DNA of 64,000 nt, taken from contig NZ_CP114904.1 in the NCBI RefSeq assembly GCF_027497215.1, forward strand, positions 4,672,001 to 4,736,000, in the 5' to 3' direction. This DNA is from Micromonospora sp. WMMD812 (GTDB taxonomy: Bacteria > Actinomycetota > Actinomycetes > Mycobacteriales > Micromonosporaceae). The notes below the pieces were generated by a model. The model saw only the letters and a program-made list of their open reading frames with translations, was not told where the DNA came from and made no database searches. Both the position numbers and the translations under genes were made by a program. Below, one piece after another: positions 53,446-62,352 of this stretch. How positions within the stretch are numbered: the first letter of the stretch is position 1; the number at the start of each line of letters is the position of its first letter.

Positions 53446-54798
53446 CTACGCCCTGCCGCGCTCCGTCGCCCGCCAGTTGGCCGAATGAGCCCGGGCGGTC
53501 GGAACGGCGGCGGACAGCGCCGGGGTGTGCAGGGCGGGTGCCCAGACCAGCAGGGCGAGCGGGTAGAGCAGGTACCCGAACCGGGTGGAGGGCATCAGGG
53601 CGATAGCGGCGAGCAGCCCGTACCCGCAGATCAGCGCGGAGGCGGCGGCGGTGCGGGGCGGACGGCGGGCGAGCCGGACGGCGATCGCCGCCCCGGCCGC
53701 GAGCAGCAGCGCGGCGGCGATCACCCGTCCGCCGGGCAGCCCGGTCGCGATGAGGTGCCCGGGAAACGGGGACTGCGCGGGGCTGGTCACCAGCCCGTGG
53801 CCGAGGGGGAAGCGGAGGACGTTCTCGACCAGCGCGTCGCGGTCGACCAGCAGGGCGGGCAGCAGGGCCACTACGGGCAGCCCGACGGCGCCGGCGGCGA
53901 CGCGGGCGCCGGCCCGCCGGGTGACCCCCCAGATGATCAGGACCAGGGCGACCGGCCCCGCGAAGAGCTTGAGGGCGCCGGCGAGCCCGACCGCGACGCC
54001 GGCCCAGCCGGCCCGGCCGGTGGCGGCGAGTGCCAGGGCCAGCAGGCAGAGCGCGAGTACGGGCAGGTCGTCGCCGCCGGTGGCGAGGGTGAGGGCGCAG
54101 ATCGGCAGCACGGTGGCGGCCTGCACGGCGCGGAGCAGGGCGGGGTCCCGGCGTTCGGTCGCGGCGTCCGTGCCGGTGCCGATCGGGTGGCGGCGGAGCG
54201 CGGTGACCGCGAGGACGAGGGCCAGCGCGGTGCCGACCGCGAACCAGACCCGGGCGTCGGTCCACCAGCCGGCCGCCACCGCGCGGGGCAGCCCGAAGAG
54301 GGCCATGCCCGGCTGGTACGGGGTGTAGCCGAGCAGCCGTTCGTCGGCGGGGAGCGCGGCGATGGCGTCGTGGCCGAGGTATGGGGTGCCGTGGTCGACG
54401 AGCCGGGTGCCGGCCTGCTCGACGACGAGCACCTCCTCCTGTGCCCGGTCGGTCCGGCCGGCCGCCCGCTGGATGCTCTGCTGGATCAGCGGCAGCAGCG
54501 CGGTGGTCGCCCAGGTGAACCCGGTGACCGCCAAGCGGGCCGGCAGCCCGGTGAGCGGTGAGTCGGGGCGCCGGCGACGGAGCAGCAGCTGGCCGGCGAC
54601 CGCCAGCGTGGCGATCAGGTAGCCGACGGCGGCTGTGGCGCCCCAGGCGCGGTGCGGGAGCAGGGTCGAGGTGGCGGCGGTGAGCGCGGCGAAGCCGGCC
54701 GAGACGGCGTAGAGGCCGAGGTCGAGGGCGAGGCCGCCGGCGGCGGTGTCGAGGGTCCGCCAGCCGCGGCGGCGGGCGGTCGGGGCTGCGGCGGTCAC
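53446..54798 (-). CDS. Polytopic GT-C-like membrane glycosyltransferase
   Basis: A 450-aa protein with about ten hydrophobic segments. The external loop after the third helix contains VVEQAGTRLVDHGTPYLGHDA, a GT-C-like acidic stretch; GVAVGLAGALKLFAGPVALVL resembles GT87 family sequences. The GTG at 54798 overlaps the GGDEF-EAL stop by four bases (GTGA), so translation is coupled. Acceptor and donor are unknown; a wall or exopolysaccharide role is likely. Confidence 0.8.
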   Translation of the reverse strand: MTAAAPTARRRGWRTLDTAAGGLALDLGLYAVSAGFAALTAATSTLLPHRAWGATAAVGYLIATLAVAGQLLLRRRRPDSPLTGLPARLAVTGFTWATTALLPLIQQSIQRAAGRTDRAQEEVLVVEQAGTRLVDHGTPYLGHDAIAALPADERLLGYTPYQPGMALFGLPRAVAAGWWTDARVWFAVGTALALVLAVTALRRHPIGTGTDAATERRDPALLRAVQAATVLPICALTLATGGDDLPVLALCLLALALAATGRAGWAGVAVGLAGALKLFAGPVALVLIIWGVTRRAGARVAAGAVGLPVVALLPALLVDRDALVENVLRFPLGHGLVTSPAQSPFPGHLIATGLPGGRVIAAALLLAAGAAIAVRLARRPPRTAAASALICGYGLLAAIALMPSTRFGYLLYPLALLVWAPALHTPALSAAVPTARAHSANWRATERGRA

Positions 54799-57323
54799 GC
54801 GGGCAAGTGTGGCAGCCGGTCGCGGCGGCCGGGCGGGCGGCGGCCGGGGGCGAGGCGGATCACGGCGCCGGCGTCGTACAGCGGGGGCGCCAGCGTGCCC
54901 GGGCTGCCGCCGGAGCCGCGCTGGAGTGCGGCCAGCAGCGTGCCGGCGGGGACCGGACGGGAGAATAGGTGGCCCTGGCCGGCCGCGCACCCCAGCTCCC
55001 AGAGCGCCCGGCGCTGCGGTTCGCTCTCCACGCCCTCGGCCACGACCGTCAGGTCGAGGCTGCGGCCGAGGTCGAGGGTGGAGCGGATGACCGCGGCGGC
55101 CTCGGCCGAACTCTCCATCGCGGTGACGAAGCTCCGGTCGATCTTCAATTCGTGGACCGGGATCCGGGAGAGCAGGCTCAACGAGGAGTAGCCGGTGCCG
55201 AAGTCGTCCAGCGCGAGCCGTACGCCCTCGTCCCGGAGCCGGCTGAGCACCCGGTCGACCACGTCGAGCTGGCTGAGGGTGAGGGTCTCGGTCAGCTCCA
55301 GCACCAGCCGGTCGGCGGGGAGGTCGTGCGCGCGGAGCCGGGCCAGCACCGAGCCGGGGAACCGGGCGTCGAGCAGGCTGCGCGGGGAGACGTTGACCGC
55401 GACCGGTATGTCGAAGCCGGCGTCCCGCCAACTGGTCACGGCGATCAGCGCCTGGTCGAGGATGGCCTCGGCGAAGGCCGGCAGCAGGCCGGAGCGCTCC
55501 ACCGCCTCCAGGAAGCGCAACGGGTCGATCATGCCGTGCGTGGGGTGGTGCCAGCGGGCGAGCGCCTCGGCCGCGGTGACCTCGCCGCTGGCGAGGTCGA
55601 CGATGGGCTGGAAGTTGACGGTGAACTCGTGGTCGGCGACCGCGCGGGGAAGCTCGCCGCCGAGGGTGAGCCGGCCGAGGTCGGCGGTGTCCCGGGTCGG
55701 GGCGTACGTGGAGATCCGCTGGCCGGCCCGCTTGGCCTGGTACATGGCTACGTCGGCGCGGCGGAGCAGCTCGGCCATCCCGCCGGTGGCCGGTGCGGCC
55801 GCGATGCCGCCGCTCGCCTCGACGCTGATCCGCATGCCGTCGAGGTCGAACGGCTCGTGCAGCGCCGCGAGCAGGCCCTCCGCCCGGTGGGCGGCCACCG
55901 CGGGCGCCGGCAGGCCGCGCAGGAGCACGGCGAACTCGTCGCCGCCCAGCCGGGCCACCAGGTCGTCACCCTGGGCCGCGCCGCGTAGCCGCTCGGCCAC
56001 CTGGACCAGCACCTGGTCGCCGGCGGCGTGACCGAGGGTGTCGTTGACCTCCTTGAAGTGGTTGAGGTCGACCAGCACGAGGGCGGTCACCCCGTCGGCG
56101 TGCCGGACGCTGAGCTGTTCGGTGCCACGTTCCAGCAGGTGCCGCCGGTTGGCCAGGCCGGTGAGGGCGTCGTGGCTGGCGGCGTAGGCGTGGTCCTCGG
56201 CGACCCGGGCCAGTTCGGCGTACGCCTGCGCGTTGCGTACGGCCGTGCACAGGGCGGAGGCGAAGGTCTGCAGGGTGTACCGCTCCCGCTCGGAGAGCTG
56301 GACCGGTCCGCGGAACCGCAGCCGGAGCACGCCGACGTCGACGGCGCGGTCGTGCCCTTCGAGGGGGGCCGGGACCACGGTGCCGTCGACGGTGGTCGGC
56401 TCGTCACCCGACCCGTCGTACGTGATGACGCCGTCGGCGCCGCCGCGGACCGTCCGGTTGCCGTCGCGCAGCTCGATCTCCACCTGGTCGGCGGAGAAGA
56501 GCTCGGCGGCCTGGGTGACCGCGCTGGTCAGGACCTTGTCCAGGTCGACCACGTTGAGCGCGTCGGTGGTGCGGGCGAGGCGCTGCCACGCCTGCTGCTC
56601 CGTCCGGCCCCGGACCCGGGTCGAGTAGGCGAGGTGGAGGCTCAGCACCAGCGGCGGCACGGCGAGCAGGAGGCGGGGATCCGCCTTGAGGATGAGCAGC
56701 GTGCAGACGGCCACGACGAACCGCACGCCGAAGCCGATCAGGCGGAGGTCCAGGTTGTCGAGGAACTGACGGGAGATCCGGGTGCCCGACGCCAGTGCGA
56801 TCACCGGGATGGCGAGGAAGTCGTCCAGCAGCGCGGCGACCAGGTAGATCAGGGCGAGGAATCCGAGGACGGTGCCGAGGTCGGCCGGTTCGGCCCGCCA
56901 GTCGACGACGGCGGCGACGGCTCCCGCACCACCGGCGACCAGGACGTTCTTGCTGACGGCGAATGCCGTCTTGATGGGTGGCAGGTGCAGTATCGCGGCT
57001 GCGATCGCCATTCCCACCGCCGTGGACAGGACGACCCAGGACGCGGGGGCGACGGAGAGCCCGACCACGACCGCCGTCTCCGTCCAGGAGATCGCGTGGG
57101 TGGTGGATCTGATCCGGACCGGCACCTTGACGATCGCCGCGATGGCGACCATGAAGATGAGGGTGATCCCGGTGGCGATGTCATTGGGCGACTCGAGGCC
57201 GCGGCGGACTGCCATGACCGATGCCAGGCCGGCAAGGCCGGCGGCCAACACGGCGACGAGACCGACAAGCGCCACCAGGCGCCGATCGGTCTCATTGCCA
57301 CGTCGTTCAGCGGCTCGGCTCAC
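54795..57323 (-). CDS. Membrane GGDEF-EAL protein (c-di-GMP turnover)
   Basis: An 842-aa protein. About eight membrane helices lie within 17-235, then a GAF-like sensor region (about 250-365), a GGDEF domain (GGDEF at 460-464) and an EAL domain (EALAR at 586-590, with DDFGTGYSSL and LKIDRSFV later). Both catalytic signatures are intact, so synthesis and breakdown of cyclic di-GMP are both possible. The usual inhibitory RxxD site upstream of GGDEF is absent (QGDDL). It is the first gene of an operon with a glycosyltransferase. In Streptomyces, c-di-GMP controls development through BldD. Confidence 0.92.
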   Translation of the reverse strand: MSRAAERRGNETDRRLVALVGLVAVLAAGLAGLASVMAVRRGLESPNDIATGITLIFMVAIAAIVKVPVRIRSTTHAISWTETAVVVGLSVAPASWVVLSTAVGMAIAAAILHLPPIKTAFAVSKNVLVAGGAGAVAAVVDWRAEPADLGTVLGFLALIYLVAALLDDFLAIPVIALASGTRISRQFLDNLDLRLIGFGVRFVVAVCTLLILKADPRLLLAVPPLVLSLHLAYSTRVRGRTEQQAWQRLARTTDALNVVDLDKVLTSAVTQAAELFSADQVEIELRDGNRTVRGGADGVITYDGSGDEPTTVDGTVVPAPLEGHDRAVDVGVLRLRFRGPVQLSERERYTLQTFASALCTAVRNAQAYAELARVAEDHAYAASHDALTGLANRRHLLERGTEQLSVRHADGVTALVLVDLNHFKEVNDTLGHAAGDQVLVQVAERLRGAAQGDDLVARLGGDEFAVLLRGLPAPAVAAHRAEGLLAALHEPFDLDGMRISVEASGGIAAAPATGGMAELLRRADVAMYQAKRAGQRISTYAPTRDTADLGRLTLGGELPRAVADHEFTVNFQPIVDLASGEVTAAEALARWHHPTHGMIDPLRFLEAVERSGLLPAFAEAILDQALIAVTSWRDAGFDIPVAVNVSPRSLLDARFPGSVLARLRAHDLPADRLVLELTETLTLSQLDVVDRVLSRLRDEGVRLALDDFGTGYSSLSLLSRIPVHELKIDRSFVTAMESSAEAAAVIRSTLDLGRSLDLTVVAEGVESEPQRRALWELGCAAGQGHLFSRPVPAGTLLAALQRGSGGSPGTLAPPLYDAGAVIRLAPGRRPPGRRDRLPHLPA

Positions 57324-57489
57324 ACGACTCCTGGCGTCCTCACGGGCGTCGCTCGGTGGCCAGTAGCGTATCTCGGGAGCCGTCCCATACGGGAGTGTCT
57401 GATCAGTACCACTCGCTACCGCGCATGATTCACTCCCTTCACCCCCATTGCCCGGAGGAGTTCTTCCTCAACGGGGCGCCGTTCCTGGG

Positions 57490-57600
57490 ATGGGAGCTTA
57501 GGAGTAATCAGTGATGATTAGAAGAATATAATGTCGGTATGCGCAACATTAGAGAAGATGAAAGCGTTTGTTACGTTCTGTCCACCGGTCCTGCGCGGAG
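57490..57600. promoter_or_regulatory. AT-rich island in the spacer before the SARP gene
   Basis: In the 57324-57847 spacer, about 100 bases are far lower in GC than anything near. They contain a perfect TATAAT at 57527-57532 and ATTAGA runs. No protein frame is seen. A closer promoter for the SARP gene may be TTGAAT (57812-57817), 16 bases, ATTAGA (57834-57839). Confidence 0.5.
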
Positions 57601-57847
57601 CGCGGCCAAATGTTTTCGATGTGCGTCCGCCTCGTGACTCGACCGCTGCGTGGGGTCTCGCCGTCTCCTTCGAGTTTGCCGGCCGGCCGCCGTCACCTCA
57701 TCCGTAGTTCGGTCATAGGTTCCCCGATCTGACTCGCGTCAATTGACCGCCGACCCGCGTCGTGGTCGTCCCGCCCGTTGCGGGGACCGTTAAGCTGCTT
57801 ATGGTGACTGTTTGAATACCTTTCGGTAGCAGGATTAGAGAGACCTC

Positions 57848-60800
57848 GTGAAGATTCGCGTCCTGGGTGACTTCGTGGTGCAACTTGCCACGCACACGCT
57901 GCACCTGGGAACGCCGAAACAACGGGCCGTGCTCGCGCTGCTGGCAGTTCAGCCGGGTCATGTCGTCACCGTCGACGAACTGGTCGACGAGTTGTGGCCG
58001 GACACACCGCCCCGATCTGCCATACCCAACGTCCGTAGCTATGCCGCGAATCTGCGCCGGATATTCGAGTCGGCCGGCCAGAAGGCGCTGGTCCGGCAGG
58101 GCGCCGGATACCGCCTGGATCTCGAACCGGACCGTGTCGACCTCGCCTGTTTCGAGGCGGAGTTCCGCCGGGCGCAGGAGGCCCTGCGGGGCGACGACGG
58201 CGAGCGCGCCGCGGGCCTGCTCACCCGGGCCGTCGCCCGGTGGCAGGGCCCGATGCTCGCCGGGGTCCCGCTCGGGCCGGCCCTGAGCGCGCGGGCGGTG
58301 GCGGCCGAGGAGGAACGGGTGCTCGCCACCGAGCTGCTGGGCCGGGTCCACGTCGCGGCGGGACGGCAGGAACTCGCCATCCCGTTGCTGCGGGAACTGC
58401 TCGCGCTCCACCCGCTGCGGGAGCCCGCGTACCTGCTGCTCATGCGGGCGCTCCACCGGCACGGCGACCGGGCCGGCGCCTTCGCCGCGTACGACGCGGC
58501 CTGGACCGCGCTGCGCCGCGAACTCGGGATCGAACCCGGCACGGAGCTCCGGCGCTTCCGGCAGGCCATCGACACCTCCGGCAGCGTCGACCGGGCAGCA
58601 GCGCCGGTGCCATCGCCCCGCGAGTCGCCGGCGTTCCGCGAGTCGCCGGCGTCGCGGGCATGGCCGTCGTCCCGGGACTCCGAGGACAGGGAGCGGTCCG
58701 GCCTTGAATCGTCGCCCGATCCTCCCGGGGTCCGGGGCGCCGACTGGCTGCCGCGTGCCGTGACGGACTTCGTCGGGCGGGCCGCGAGCATCGAGCGACT
58801 GCTCGCCGAGACCCGTCGGGTCGAGGCGCGCCTGTCCGCCGTGCACGTGATCGACGGCATGGCGGGCAGCGGCAAGACCACCCTTGCCGTCCACGTCGCC
58901 CGCCGGCTGGCCGCTCGTTACGCCGACGCGCAGCTCTTCATCGACCTGCGGGGCCATGGCGGCGCGGCCCCGGTGGACCCGGCCGCCGCGTTGGCCACGC
59001 TGCTCACGCAGCTGGGCGTACCGGGCCAGCAGGTCCCCGCCGAGTTGGCGTACCGGGGCGAGGCGTGGCGGCGTGAACTGGCGCGGCGCCGGTGCGTCGT
59101 GGTTCTCGACAACGCCGCGAGCGGGGAACAAGTGCTTCCGCTCCTGCCGGTGCTGCCCGGCACGGTGGTCATCGTGACCTCGCGCCGGCGACTCACCGGC
59201 CTGGACGTGGGGCCGCCGGAGTCGCTGCCGGTCATGACGTCCGAGGAGGGGCTGGAGCTGCTGGCCCGGTCGGCCGGCCCCGAGCGGGTGGCGGCGGAGC
59301 CGGGTGCGGCCGCAGCCGTCGTCCGCCGGTGTGGACACCTGCCGTTGGCGATCCGGCTGGCCGGCTCACGGCTCGCCCGACGCCGCAGCTGGCGCCTCGC
59401 CGACCTGGCCGACATGCTGGCCGACGGCGTCCACGCCTCCGGGCAGCTCTCCGCGGAGGAGCGGACCCTGGGCGGCGTCTTCGCCACCTCCTACGAGCCG
59501 CTGAGCCCACCCGCCAAGACGGTGTTCCGGCTGCTGAGCCTGCATCCGGGCGGTCGCGTCAGCCTCACCATGGCGGCGGCCCTGGCCGGCCTGCCGCTCG
59601 GCTCCGCCAGCCGCGCGGTGGACGAACTCGTCGACGGACACCTGATCGAGGAGGTGGCGGCCGACCGCTACCGGATGCACGACCTGATCAGGCAGTACTC
59701 CTCGGAGTTGTCCGTCCGCACCGACTCCGCGGGGGACCGGCGCTCGGCCCTCACCGAGCTGCTCGACTTCGTGGTGCACGCGGCGCTCCGTGCGGCCGAG
59801 CTGCTCGAACCCGACTTCATCCGGGAACAGGCGGCGCTGGCACCGCCACGCCGCCCGGACCTGCTCGCCGCGGCCGCGGCCCCGTCTATCGACTGGTTGG
59901 AACGCGAGCGCGCGGAACTCGTCGCCCTGGTCGTGTGCGCCCAGGAGAAGGGCCACCACCCGTACGCCTGGCGCCTCGCCCGGATCACCTGGCGCTTCTA
60001 CTACATCCGCGCATACTTCGACGACATCATCCTGACCCACCGGCACGGTCTGGCCGCGGCCGAGGCGGACGACGACCCGCACGGCACCGCCTCCATGAAC
60101 AACTACCTGGCCTCCGCCCTGGTGCGGACCGGCAACCACCGAGCCGCCCTGGCACACGTGACCAGGGCCGTCGCCATCTGCGAGCGCGAGGGCGACAGTC
60201 CGAACCTCTTCCGGTACCGCGCCAACCTGCTCGTCGTGTACCTGCTCCGGGGCGACGTGCGGGAAGCGGTCGCGGTGGGCCTGGAGTGCCTTCGGGATCC
60301 GCGCGGCCGCGGCGGGCACGACATCTCCGTCGGCCTGCCCAACGTCGGGCTGGCGCTGGCCGCGAGTGGTCGGTACCAGGAAGCCCTGCGGATCCACCGG
60401 CTCCACCTCTACTGGGCGCGGGTCAGCCGCAACTACTTCCACATCCTGAACGCGTTGAGCCACGTCGCCGAGGTGCGGAGGCGGCTGGGCGAACACCACC
60501 AGGCGGTCCGGCTGCTGCGCGCCTCGCTGGCGCTGCGCGACCGGACCGGTCACCGGTACGCCGAGGCGGAGGTCCGCAACTCCCTCGGTGCCGCGTACCG
60601 CGCGCTCGGGCGGCTCGAGGAGGCCCAGCGGGAGCACGAAACCGCCCGGGGCCTCGCGAGCGACTCGGGCGAACGCTACGTGGAGGCGGCGGCGCTGAAC
60701 GAACTCGGGCGGACACTCGCCGTCGCCGGCCGCGCCGACGAGGCCGCCGAGATGTACGCCGCCGGGCTGCGGATCGCGACGCGGATCGCGCACCCGTACG

Positions 60801-60976
60801 AGCAGGGACGGGCGTTGGCCGGGCTGGCCGAACACTTCGCGCGCACCGACCCGGCCGAGGCCCGCCGGCACTGGGAGCGGGCGCTGGCCATCTTCCGCCG
60901 GATGGGCGTTCCGGAGCGGTTCGACGTGGAACGTCGGCTCGCCGACGGCGCGGTCGCGGCACCGCACTCCCGTTGA
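57848..60976 (+). CDS. SARP/AfsR-type regulator with NB-ARC and TPR regions
   Basis: A 1042-aa protein. An OmpR-type winged helix (residues 1-95: MKIRVLGDFVVQ, VDELVDELWPDTPPRSAIPNVRSY) is followed by the bacterial transcriptional activation domain (about 100-245, ending LGIEPGTELRRFRQAI). The NB-ARC ATPase has its P-loop GMAGSGKTTLAVH near 336-348. The C-terminal part (from about 690) holds tetratricopeptide-like repeats. This is the AfsR architecture; such proteins activate antibiotic or developmental genes. No biosynthetic cluster is in the window. The GTG at 57848 follows a possible -10 ATTAGA by eight bases. Confidence 0.92.
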   Translation: MKIRVLGDFVVQLATHTLHLGTPKQRAVLALLAVQPGHVVTVDELVDELWPDTPPRSAIPNVRSYAANLRRIFESAGQKALVRQGAGYRLDLEPDRVDLACFEAEFRRAQEALRGDDGERAAGLLTRAVARWQGPMLAGVPLGPALSARAVAAEEERVLATELLGRVHVAAGRQELAIPLLRELLALHPLREPAYLLLMRALHRHGDRAGAFAAYDAAWTALRRELGIEPGTELRRFRQAIDTSGSVDRAAAPVPSPRESPAFRESPASRAWPSSRDSEDRERSGLESSPDPPGVRGADWLPRAVTDFVGRAASIERLLAETRRVEARLSAVHVIDGMAGSGKTTLAVHVARRLAARYADAQLFIDLRGHGGAAPVDPAAALATLLTQLGVPGQQVPAELAYRGEAWRRELARRRCVVVLDNAASGEQVLPLLPVLPGTVVIVTSRRRLTGLDVGPPESLPVMTSEEGLELLARSAGPERVAAEPGAAAAVVRRCGHLPLAIRLAGSRLARRRSWRLADLADMLADGVHASGQLSAEERTLGGVFATSYEPLSPPAKTVFRLLSLHPGGRVSLTMAAALAGLPLGSASRAVDELVDGHLIEEVAADRYRMHDLIRQYSSELSVRTDSAGDRRSALTELLDFVVHAALRAAELLEPDFIREQAALAPPRRPDLLAAAAAPSIDWLERERAELVALVVCAQEKGHHPYAWRLARITWRFYYIRAYFDDIILTHRHGLAAAEADDDPHGTASMNNYLASALVRTGNHRAALAHVTRAVAICEREGDSPNLFRYRANLLVVYLLRGDVREAVAVGLECLRDPRGRGGHDISVGLPNVGLALAASGRYQEALRIHRLHLYWARVSRNYFHILNALSHVAEVRRRLGEHHQAVRLLRASLALRDRTGHRYAEAEVRNSLGAAYRALGRLEEAQREHETARGLASDSGERYVEAAALNELGRTLAVAGRADEAAEMYAAGLRIATRIAHPYEQGRALAGLAEHFARTDPAEARRHWERALAIFRRMGVPERFDVERRLADGAVAAPHSR

Positions 60977-61325
60977 CCGCGCGTACCCGCTTATCGATTT
61001 CTTATCGGCACCGCCACTAGCGTCCGCGGTGTTCGGCGAACGGGGGAGGTTCTGGCATCGGTCAGAACCGGGTCGCCGTATCGCCCGCTGCCCGGGTCCC
61101 CCCAGCGATCCAGCGGCGGGTAGGTGAGGGAGGGGCGGCGCACGTCTCCGAGCCCGGGTGGCACCGCCCGGCTCGGCGGCGACCGGCGTCGCTCCTCCCC
61201 ACCTTCGGCCACCCGCCGTCCGCGCCGCACGCCATACCCTTCGCCGCCGCGAATGCGCCGCGCCGCCGGAGGCCAGCGACGGCACGAGCGCCAGACGGTC
61301 GTACCCGGACGATAGGCTCGCGGCC
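60977..61325. other. Spacer between SARP gene and moaC
   Basis: About 350 bases without a supported gene. It starts with a short AT-rich stretch (CTTATCGATTTCTTATCGG near 60990-61008). The moaC -10 TAGGCT is at 61313-61318. Confidence 0.5.
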
Positions 61326-61835
61326 GTGACCGATCCCGCGCAGCTGACCGATCCCGCGCAGCTCAGCCACGTCGACGCGGCCGGCGCGGCCCGCATGGTC
61401 GACGTCTCCGCCAAGGCGGTGACCGGGCGGTCGGCGGTCGCGGCCGGCCGGCTGCGGACCACGCCCGAAGTGATCGACCTGCTCCGCCGCGACGGCCTGC
61501 CGAAGGGCGACGCGCTGGCCGTGGGGCGCCTCGCCGGCATCATGGGCGCCAAGCGCACGCCGGACCTGATCCCCCTCTGCCACCCCATCGCGCTGCACGG
61601 CGTCACCGTCGACCTGCGACTCACCGCCGACACCGTCGAGATCACCGCCACCGCGCGCACCGCCGACCGGACGGGCGTGGAGATGGAGGCGTTGACCGCG
61701 GTGGCCGTCGCCGGCCTCGCCCTGGTCGACATGGTCAAGGCGGTCGACCCGGCGGCCTCCGTCGACGCGGTCCGCGTGCTCCGCAAGGAGGGCGGCAAGA
61801 CCGGCGAGTGGGTCCGCCCGGAGGACCGGCCGTGA
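61326..61835 (+). CDS. moaC: Cyclic pyranopterin monophosphate synthase MoaC
   Basis: A 169-aa enzyme of molybdenum cofactor biosynthesis, acting with MoaA to form cyclic pyranopterin. LSHVDAAGAARMVDVSAKA, GRLAGIMGAKRTPDLIPLCHPIAL and GVEMEALTAVAVAGLALVDMVKA are the family blocks. The GTG start is seven bases after TAGGCT, so it is probably leaderless. Its stop overlaps the next gene (GTGA). Confidence 0.95.
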   Translation: MTDPAQLTDPAQLSHVDAAGAARMVDVSAKAVTGRSAVAAGRLRTTPEVIDLLRRDGLPKGDALAVGRLAGIMGAKRTPDLIPLCHPIALHGVTVDLRLTADTVEITATARTADRTGVEMEALTAVAVAGLALVDMVKAVDPAASVDAVRVLRKEGGKTGEWVRPEDRP

Positions 61836-62302
61836 TCCGGGCGCGGGTGATCGTGGCCTCCAACCGGGCCGCCGCCGGCGTCTACGCAGACACCAGCGGG
61901 CCACTGCTCGTCGCCGGCCTGCGCGACCTCGGCTGTCAGGTCGACGACCCGGTGGTGGTCCCCGACGGCGACCCGGTCGGCGTGGCGCTGCGGGCCGCCC
62001 AGGTCGACGGGGTCGACGTGGTGGTGACCAGCGGCGGCACCGGAATCACCCCGTCGGACCGGACGCCGGACGTGACCCGGGCGCTGCTCGACTACGAGAT
62101 CCCCGGCATCGCCGAGGCGATCCGCGCCCACAGCCGGGACCGGGTGCCCGCCTCGGCGCTGTCCCGGGGCCTCGCCGGCGTGGCCGGCCGGATGCTGGTG
62201 GTCAACCTGCCCGGCTCGACCGGCGGCGCACGGGACGGGCTGGCCGTGCTCGGCCCGATCCTCGGCCACGCCGTCGACCAGCTCCGCGGCGGCGACCACT
62301 GA
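61832..62302 (+). CDS. mogA: MoaB/MogA-type molybdopterin-binding protein
   Basis: A 156-aa protein. The molybdopterin loop VVTSGGTGITPSDRTPDVTRAL and the later LVVNLPGSTGGARDGL are the MoaB/MogA signature. It would adenylylate molybdopterin before metal insertion by MoeA. The GTG at 61832 overlaps the moaC stop by four bases. MoaB and MogA are not separable here with certainty. Confidence 0.9.
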   Translation: MIRARVIVASNRAAAGVYADTSGPLLVAGLRDLGCQVDDPVVVPDGDPVGVALRAAQVDGVDVVVTSGGTGITPSDRTPDVTRALLDYEIPGIAEAIRAHSRDRVPASALSRGLAGVAGRMLVVNLPGSTGGARDGLAVLGPILGHAVDQLRGGDH

Positions 62303-62352
62303 GCGCGGTGACTGACCCGGCACCGGGCCCTCCGCCCGGATAGGCTCGGCCG

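Noticed and set aside
57500..57600. AT-rich island read as an attachment site of an integrated element
   Set aside because: No integrase, no direct repeats flanking a block of genes and no tRNA nearby.
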